Position numbers and translations under genes: made by a program
In this document: positions 27,501 to 32,502 of the stretch, in pieces
Numbering within the stretch: the stretch's first letter is position 1
Layout of the letters: every line of letters begins with the position of its first letter
Assembly (NCBI RefSeq): GCF_900116205.1
Contig: NZ_FOZS01000012.1
Coordinates: 1-32,502, forward strand
From: Halostagnicola kamekurae
GTDB taxonomy: Archaea; Halobacteriota; Halobacteria; Halobacteriales; Natrialbaceae
Length of the DNA stretch: 32,502 bases
Reading direction: 5' to 3'
The notes under the pieces: model-generated
What the model was told of the DNA's origin: nothing
The model's database searches: none
The model's input: the letters and a program-made list of their open reading frames with translations, nothing else

Positions 27501-30030
27501 CGCCGAGTTTCACAGCCAGAGCACGCACTACGTCTCCACACTGGCCGAGGAGATCGAGGGTGCGGGCCATCATGTCGAAGAACTGGTCGATGAGGGTGTC
27601 CTCGAAAAGCGAGATACGGACGGGAACATCGTCGTGGCACTAGCGCCCGATGCCGTCGAGATCGCGCTGTCCGATGAGTCGACACCGGTCAAGTACGACC
27701 CGGCAGCAGAGAGGTTCTACACAACGTTCGAACTGGCCTGCCGCGACGTTGAGTCCGACCTTGTCTCGTTCACCGACGACTATGTCGCACGGTCGGAGTT
27801 CTCCCATCCTCACTTTGATCGACTGGCATACCGTATCGACTCCTCAGACCCGATGATGTTGCTCAGCGACTCATACTTCGGGCAGACGGAGCGAGCTGAT
27901 CGGCGCCGTCTGGAGTACCAGTTCCGTGAGGGACGACATCCTAACTTCCTCTCGTCAGGGCCCGCGATGGAGGTCGGCGTGGACATCGGCGATCTCGACT
28001 CGCTGTTGCTGTACGGGACACCCCCGAACACGAACTCGTATCTCCAGCGTGTGGGACGGGCCGGGCGAGACTCCGGATCCTCGCTCGTGCACTCGGTCAG
28101 CCAGCGCAACCCCATCGACTACTACTACTTCCGGCGGCCAGGAGAACTCATTCAGTCGGAGGCCCAGCCGGTGCCACTGAATGAAGTGAACCGTGAGGTC
28201 CTCCAACGGTCGCTCACATGGGCGGTCCTCGATGCGATAGCGGCGACACGGTGGATACCGTGGCGCCGCGAGATGAGCGCAATGAATGATCTATTCGTCT
28301 ACGAAGAGGACGACGAAATCACCTCCTGCGCCGAGAAATCCCGTACAGACGTGACATTCAGCACGCTCTTAGCAAACGGATGTGGGCAACTCCAGCCCGG
28401 AGCATCCATCTCGCCCCTAGAGGCGTTACGCGAAGTGGTCCAAGAGGACACCGACGACCTGCATGAGTATCTTGCCGATATCGTGCGATTCAGCCCCTGC
28501 GACCGCTGCGGTCGCAAGCACGAAGCGGGGTATGAGGGCCCCTGTGCCGCCGACGACTGTGACGGCACGACGGTGTCGCTGCTCGATGAGTACGACGACC
28601 TCATCGCGGACGCTCTCGAGAGTTTCGAGCGGGATATTGTCGATCGGTACGTCGAGTTCGAGGACGGACTCTACGAGGAACTTGATCGCGTGGAGGACCG
28701 CATCAGCGATCTCCGGCGATCCTCCCGAAGCCGGCGACGCGGGCGGCGAGGCGACGAGTCGGAAACGGATCAGCGGGAGGAACTCGATCGACTTCGGGAT
28801 CGCCGGACACGTCTGGACGAGTTCCTGATGCGACTCGAGAGCATGCAGTTCCAGACGTTCCTGAATCGGTACAGTGACGCCGCGTTCAGTCTTCGATCAG
28901 TCTCAGCCAGTGTGACCTACGATCTCATCGGCGATGGGTTCCAGTCGGCGACCAATGGCGAACTCGACCGCGACCGTCAGATAGCGCTCTCGGAACTCCA
29001 TCCCGGCGCAGCGTATCTCCACGGCGACGACGAGACCTACATCGTCACCGAAGTCGTCGAGGACTCACACATGACTCAGGAAGTCCGGAAGAACGTCCCA
29101 GACGAGGCGGTTTGCCCTCGGTGTGGCGAGATCGAAGATATCGACGCTTCGCACTGTGAGCACTGCGGTGAGCGCCTGAAGCGACTCGAGACCGTCGTCC
29201 CGCGGCGCGTTCGGGCCTACAAGGACAGTCTCCCAATCGATCGCACAGCAGACGGAGGCGCGTTGACGTCCGCGGCGGTCTACCAAAGTCAGCAGGAAGA
29301 GATCCAAAACACGTACGCACCCGTAGATGATGAAGCAGTGTCGTTCGAACCCGCTGCGAGCCGTCAATTCCGCATTGTGACCGATAGCGGGGACCAAATC
29401 GGGACGCTGGAGCACGGGGACCTTCATCTCCGATCGTCGTCGACCCAATTCTTCGCCACGTACAAAGGCGGCGGTTCGGACGGACTCCCGACCGTCTTCG
29501 AACTCTGTGACCGCGATAATTGTTCTGGTGTAGTTGCGCGCACCGACGACACCGCTTACTGCCTGCAAAACCCCGAACACGATGTCAGTGATTCGAAAGC
29601 CATCCGCCTGGCCACAGAGTTCGAGACTGCTGGCGTCCGATTGCAAATGTCCTCCGAGGAACTCGAGCACACGCTCGTACACGGGTTCCGTGCGGCGCTG
29701 CAGTACATTGGCGGTGTCGGAGTCAGGAAAGTTCCCGAAACGATTGAAGAGGAAGGTACGTTCGTCTACGATGGTGATGAGGGTGGAAGCGGCATCAGCG
29801 TCCTCCTGACCCGGGGCTCCGATGGCGATATCGATGGGAACTTCCAGCGGGCGATGGAAATCATCTCCGAGACGTTGGACTGCGACTGTGAGGGCGGTTG
29901 TCCGTTCTGCCTCTACCAGTATGGCTGCACGAATCACAACGACCCCGACACCTTCGCCAAAGAACAACTCGTCGACCTCCTTGAGGAAGGACTCCGACTT
30001 GAGCCCGTCGACGGAGGGTCAGATGAGTAG
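24541..30030 (+). CDS. dpdJ: DpdJ-like zinc-rich DUF1998 helicase, second copy
   Basis: This 1829-aa paralogue of the preceding protein has the same architecture from end to end: YEFQAETIRS, GTGRGKT (121-127), YPTKALAQDQ, a DEIH box (about 302-305), the CxxC-rich middle (CLHCGTVY, CVECDHHF, CRHCGEEALESWFCPACERL), LSSGPAMEVGVDIGDLDSLL, QRVGRAGRD, and the C-terminal DUF1998 Cys cluster CDCEGGCPFCLYQYGC (about 1781-1796). All helicase motifs appear intact in both copies, so neither looks like a dead duplicate. Outside the motifs the two differ in most positions, so the duplication is old. They could form a heterodimer or act on opposite strands. The gene begins in an ATGA overlap and its last bases overlap the next start. 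Confidence 0.78.
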   Translation: MSSRDDTIELAEQTKRAYAEHVVASGQSRVLRDVIDRYAETDADEPLEEAVTSFTRTRGPFLQALDLPRRGPDWESFADKVDLHEDIVRTFTEAGFEHLYEFQAETIRSVLNDDHTLVTAGTGRGKTESWLVPILQYICEAKAGDHPNHPPQSVKCILTYPTKALAQDQLKRLIEYLYELNRNRTGTDRITVGIFDGDTPQNDPQEFEYLQTAYKFFECPCEHCDGSLTVERTEDERFRVDHDATGTPEVDLDFIRLTRDEIVTEEVDILLTNPDTVNYRLFNVNETDEQSAFVEQPRFVVFDEIHEYSELFGAFTTGLMRRYARSRQELLDNDAIEDDDLQVIGASATVSNRRAIFNRILPFTDPETSVVTENPQTLDAPMPTTVPEAFRSDALDVEAFGQALADGSELGPVGERLLAITNVNVPDDPTPTTALRRVEDALYERLLHGGGDDLDFVRALYAELYEDPQELDGLTETIAAELDVEESVATTIRENFVAIGQLAGVLESRVHLFSWPIDGYYTCLHCGTVYDTPRSQCVECDHHFVTKFSYCRHCGEEALESWFCPACERLEPLTVTSSDGRFEYFDVQTCNCDEGTESETDMIRTLWRPFYECSECGDRQNLDRVRRCTSCDAEAPMVLTDDRKAYECTNPDCGARTEATGTHECQSCSHEDLHPLVDDTLYCDECDETYPDTAGERCSCGGALRPKRFLGWQCSGEDCDAVYLGEAPRTCECGKRRFARTALFDLDRVSQCQSCERELFPGRECFCDDPDMKTVPKGYRTYKMVDERGSVRSPTDFPGAVPCYDKGKSYSKHRRYESMLRGPGNTAVTSSQYQLRASADPDDSETFERAKLLSFADSQSDMKELARNFEDPETSLFFSQLTVEALGEADNDWASLAELGDRVWAAVSKYEEMLETSADAHRSPLERRLTAYDESLERYVRDEVAARLLSGRFNNRRRTPRLSKNGLVDIRLDVDISSLDETKQKLLAEFHSQSTHYVSTLAEEIEGAGHHVEELVDEGVLEKRDTDGNIVVALAPDAVEIALSDESTPVKYDPAAERFYTTFELACRDVESDLVSFTDDYVARSEFSHPHFDRLAYRIDSSDPMMLLSDSYFGQTERADRRRLEYQFREGRHPNFLSSGPAMEVGVDIGDLDSLLLYGTPPNTNSYLQRVGRAGRDSGSSLVHSVSQRNPIDYYYFRRPGELIQSEAQPVPLNEVNREVLQRSLTWAVLDAIAATRWIPWRREMSAMNDLFVYEEDDEITSCAEKSRTDVTFSTLLANGCGQLQPGASISPLEALREVVQEDTDDLHEYLADIVRFSPCDRCGRKHEAGYEGPCAADDCDGTTVSLLDEYDDLIADALESFERDIVDRYVEFEDGLYEELDRVEDRISDLRRSSRSRRRGRRGDESETDQREELDRLRDRRTRLDEFLMRLESMQFQTFLNRYSDAAFSLRSVSASVTYDLIGDGFQSATNGELDRDRQIALSELHPGAAYLHGDDETYIVTEVVEDSHMTQEVRKNVPDEAVCPRCGEIEDIDASHCEHCGERLKRLETVVPRRVRAYKDSLPIDRTADGGALTSAAVYQSQQEEIQNTYAPVDDEAVSFEPAASRQFRIVTDSGDQIGTLEHGDLHLRSSSTQFFATYKGGGSDGLPTVFELCDRDNCSGVVARTDDTAYCLQNPEHDVSDSKAIRLATEFETAGVRLQMSSEELEHTLVHGFRAALQYIGGVGVRKVPETIEEEGTFVYDGDEGGSGISVLLTRGSDGDIDGNFQRAMEIISETLDCDCEGGCPFCLYQYGCTNHNDPDTFAKEQLVDLLEEGLRLEPVDGGSDE

Positions 30031-31996
30031 AGACGTAGACGACGCTGCGACGCTCGCAATTGAGAATCCGACTCGGCTCTGGGGTGTTTCGCCTGAGAGC
30101 ATCTACGCCGCCCTTGATGCGACCGCCCGCGGCCAGTCCGTAGAGGCCGCTCTCACCCGGTACCGACGGGTCGAACTGGCTGCCACAAACGAGGAGCGTG
30201 AACTCGAAATCCTCGTCTCGTTGCATAGACAGCTGTTGGTTGACCTTGGACTCGTCGACGCCGAAAAGGAGTCGACAGCAGATGTTGGCACGATCTCGGA
30301 AGTCGGCGCGCTCGTCCTGTGCGTCGACGAGCCCCGACTTCTCCTGCAAACACTCGCCGTCGCCAGGTGGCGGAGCGCCCGCCGCCTCCTCCGGGAGTGT
30401 CTGGTAATCGACGGTGAACTACCTAGGAAGGAGTACGACGGACTGCTCCGCAACGATTGGGAGGAAACCATCTTAACTCCCCTACTCGGTTCGTTCGGAC
30501 TTCTGACTGTGTATCCGACTGGCGTGGACATCGCCGAACCGACTTCGGAAGCGGCACTCGAGGCGTACGACTCGATCTCGACGGACATTGCGAGGACATC
30601 GCTCTACCGTCATGTGCTCTCATCGGCAATGAATTTCGACGCCGTGACAGCAGCGGACCTCACGGATAAACTCCTTGACGCTGAACCTGACGGCGAGGTC
30701 GATACTGCAAACGTAATCGGGACGCTCGGAGAGGGGTACCCCCGTGCAATCGACCGTAATGCGATTCTTGAGGCGGCAAGCGAGGTGCGGGTAGAGTATG
30801 AGCAGTTGATCCAGCGATACCGCCGCTTGGCAACCAGTAATGTCTCGGTGCCGGAGCGAGCGGACGAGGTTTCTCGAGTCACGTCTGAGGATGTCGATCT
30901 GCCTTCCACTATTGCGTCGGTCGACGCAGTCTTGGATCTGGTCGCGACGATCACTGACGGCGACCTCGACCGGATCGATGCGGACTACGTCACCGACGCC
31001 CTCGACGCTGAACCATACGACTGCTACCGCGTGTTAAACGATGTTCCCGGACTCGAGTGCGAACTCGCGGATGAGACCATCGAAGTAGCGTGTGTTCCAT
31101 CCGACGTTGCTGGGATGAGTCGTCACGACGAGTACGTCGAGTACCTGTTGGATCAGCATGCGACCGTCTCACAACGACTCGAATCGCTTTCGGATTCGGA
31201 GTTCGAACTCGAGGGACGATACACTGACTCAAACCTTGTCGATCGCCTCGATCGGCTCCAGGATCGGCAAGTTGCGCCGACGTACTTCGTGTACACGCTG
31301 ATCGATCCCGAGTCCCTTGGTGAGGAGACGATGGACGACTACGTCGGCGATTCCCGAGGTCTCCGCCGCGAGCGTGCGCGTCTCCAACGGTGGCACGAAG
31401 ATTATCCGAGTAGCCTTCGGTCGTATACGGCGATGACTGACCGTCTGTTCAGTATGGGACTAGAGGATGACTTGGAACACCGCGTTGTTCGGATCATGAC
31501 GCCGTTCGACGACGATACGTTCAGTGAGTACGCCGCACAACTGCGGCGCCTCCTGGAGCACGGCTTCGAACTCCGCCTACTCACTCGGCATACGAAAAAG
31601 ACCTGGGAGTGGCGTCGTCTCCGGGACAACCTGCTCGCGCAACTCGAATCGAACCGCGACAACGTCCGTATCCGGACCTACTCGCGCTTCAAGACTCATC
31701 AGCAGATCACTCACGACACAGACCTCCACGACCTTAGCGAGGTTGGTATTCACGGCAAACTCCACGTCATCGGCGCCCCCGACGAGGGTGCCGCACTGCT
31801 CGGCTCGGCGAACTTCATGGAGAACAGTTATCACTGGAACCCCGAGTGTGGCGTCTACACTGAGCAGTCCGCGTTCGTCGATAGTGCCACCGAGTTCTTC
31901 GATGTCGTCTGGGACATCGCCGAAGCCGACCAACTCTCGCTGGAGCGTTTACAGGAGATTCCTGAACGGCAGTTTATTCCAAGTTATTACAGTTAG
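30023..31996 (+). CDS. dpdK: DpdK-like phospholipase D family nuclease
   Basis: This 657-aa protein carries one PLD-type catalytic motif near the C-terminus: HGKLHVIGAPDEGAALLGSA, with His577, Lys579 and the following GSAN block. Such single-motif proteins form the active site as dimers, as Nuc does; DISARM DrmC is an analogue. The spacing from Lys to Asp is longer than in the classical HKD motif. The N-terminal 450 residues are helical and unassigned. ATG 30023 was chosen because GGAGG sits 5 nt upstream and the start overlaps the helicase stop by 8 nt; the longer frame from 29822 is a shadow. It is the last gene of the operon and probably the effector that cuts DNA lacking the modification. 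Confidence 0.75.
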   Translation: MSRDVDDAATLAIENPTRLWGVSPESIYAALDATARGQSVEAALTRYRRVELAATNEERELEILVSLHRQLLVDLGLVDAEKESTADVGTISEVGALVLCVDEPRLLLQTLAVARWRSARRLLRECLVIDGELPRKEYDGLLRNDWEETILTPLLGSFGLLTVYPTGVDIAEPTSEAALEAYDSISTDIARTSLYRHVLSSAMNFDAVTAADLTDKLLDAEPDGEVDTANVIGTLGEGYPRAIDRNAILEAASEVRVEYEQLIQRYRRLATSNVSVPERADEVSRVTSEDVDLPSTIASVDAVLDLVATITDGDLDRIDADYVTDALDAEPYDCYRVLNDVPGLECELADETIEVACVPSDVAGMSRHDEYVEYLLDQHATVSQRLESLSDSEFELEGRYTDSNLVDRLDRLQDRQVAPTYFVYTLIDPESLGEETMDDYVGDSRGLRRERARLQRWHEDYPSSLRSYTAMTDRLFSMGLEDDLEHRVVRIMTPFDDDTFSEYAAQLRRLLEHGFELRLLTRHTKKTWEWRRLRDNLLAQLESNRDNVRIRTYSRFKTHQQITHDTDLHDLSEVGIHGKLHVIGAPDEGAALLGSANFMENSYHWNPECGVYTEQSAFVDSATEFFDVVWDIAEADQLSLERLQEIPERQFIPSYYS

Positions 31997-32165
31997 TCGT
32001 TCTTGCTAACTTCTCTTCAACCGTCCTCGAAGGATCCTGGATGGTTCGGGGTGGATGTATGAACTGATGAAGGACCAGACACTTCCATACTTTTCGAAAA
32101 CCGCCCCAAATTGAGGGAATCGGAAATAGAACGGTGATTAGCAGAGTAATCAAAAAGAAATCTTT
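31997..32165. other. Region downstream of the operon
   Basis: No gene is seen. The pyrimidine-rich stretch just after the dpdK stop (CTAACTTCTCTTC, about 32005-32020) may serve as a terminator. A-rich sequence leads into the small inverted-repeat element. Confidence 0.3.
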
Positions 32166-32344
32166 GGCTCTGGTGAATCGCTAGACTCCGGCGACTTTCA
32201 ACTCTATATCAGGTGCTCGATGCACTACTCTTGGACAATTCTGGCTTCAGTTTCCCCCGAATCTCTGCTGGCGAAACGATTGGACTCATTCACAGTGCCA
32301 CTATGTAGGTCCAACCCAACGCCCTATGGCGATTCACCAGAGCC
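32166..32344 (+). repeat. Intact MITE-like element, 179 bp with 16-bp inverted repeats
   Basis: The left end GGCTCTGGTGAATCGC (32166-32181) is the exact reverse complement of the right end GCGATTCACCAGAGCC (32329-32344). The interior has no useful frame. The first 130 nt match 6220-6349 in the same orientation, so this is a dispersed non-autonomous transposable element. No certain target duplication was found on the flanks. Confidence 0.75.
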
Positions 32345-32383
32345 GAGATATTTCACGACCGTATACAGACCCTCTCATAGCCC

Positions 32384-32502
32384 GTGAGCGCTGAAACTGG
32401 CTCGAACCTAATGGACGACGAGCTCTACGTATCCGGTATTGAACCAACAAAACATCTCTTGGGGTACACACTCTTGGCGACGTTCTTAGAGGGACGTCCC
32501 AG
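32384..32502 (+). CDS. Start of an unidentified gene, 3' end outside the window
   Basis: An open frame from GTG 32384 (MSAETGSNLMDDELYVSGIE, then PTKHLLGYTLLATFLEGRP) runs to the edge of the window. An in-frame ATG at 32411 is the alternative start. GATATTT near 32347-32353 could be its TATA box. Thirty-nine codons are too few to identify it. Confidence 0.4.
   Translation, partial: MSAETGSNLMDDELYVSGIEPTKHLLGYTLLATFLEGRP

Noticed and set aside
29822-30022. Upstream extension of the PLD protein to 29822
   Set aside because: The extra 67 residues are a low-complexity shadow of the helicase C-terminus; GGAGG 5 nt before ATG 30023 fixes the start.
13179-31996. DISARM system (drmA, drmB, drmC)
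   Set aside because: DUF1998 helicase plus PLD nuclease fit, but no DNA methyltransferase gene is present, and the modification enzyme in view is TGT-like.
8797-31996. Phosphorothioate system of the archaeal Dnd-Pbe kind
   Set aside because: No DndC-, DndD- or DndE-like protein is visible, and the TGT motifs point to base exchange rather than backbone sulfur.

Overview
The window looks like haloarchaeal chromosome or megaplasmid. The proteins are very acidic, the genes begin with ATG or GTG close behind archaeal TATA-like boxes (several apparently leaderless), the transposase is of the haloarchaeal IS6 type, and a tRNA 3' fragment matches the haloarchaeal tRNA-Phe as I remember it. The sequence falls into a decayed mobile-element zone (1 to about 6000) and a long defence island (about 6030 to 32350).

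Left zone: a partial IS6-type transposase, a frameshifted membrane protein next to its intact paralogue, a short tyrosine recombinase, an Mrr-like nuclease gene broken by a one-base slip in an A-tract, about 470 bp of non-coding remnant, and a divergently oriented haloarchaeal protein of unknown function with a winged-helix-like segment. At 6001-6029 (minus strand) lies the last 29 nt of a tRNA-Phe gene with no matching 5' half. This is what a tRNA-targeting integration leaves at its far end. From its orientation the inserted element should extend rightward, toward an intact tRNA-Phe beyond this window.

Island: a truncated copy of a small inverted-repeat element (6220-6349), an xseA/xseB exonuclease VII pair in which XseA has a duplicated coiled coil and a C-terminal membrane helix, a small frameshifted zinc-finger gene, and then the main system. 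On the minus strand are a 1059-residue TGT-like DNA transglycosylase (DpdA-like, with a YaaA-like C-terminal domain) and, upstream of it, a CARF-HTH regulator. Divergent from these is one compact 18.8 kb plus-strand operon, most of whose genes overlap: an unknown 287-aa protein, a DpdG-like winged-helix protein, a DpdH-like ATPase with Ig-like inserts, a DpdI-like coiled coil, two tandem DpdJ-like zinc-rich DUF1998 helicases, and a DpdK-like PLD-family nuclease. An intact copy of the small inverted-repeat element (32166-32344) follows, and then the start of a further gene that leaves the window.

Interpretation: this is a haloarchaeal variant of the Dpd 7-deazaguanine DNA modification and restriction system. 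DpdA would exchange guanine in DNA for preQ0 or a derivative; preQ0 is available in these archaea from archaeosine tRNA synthesis. The G-H-I-J-J-K operon would act on unmodified DNA. No dpdB, C, D, E or F gene is visible. The departures from the bacterial layout are the CARF regulator, the doubled helicase, the extra first gene, and a DpdA with an internal tandem duplication. All functional assignments rest on motifs and gene order read by eye; no database search was possible.
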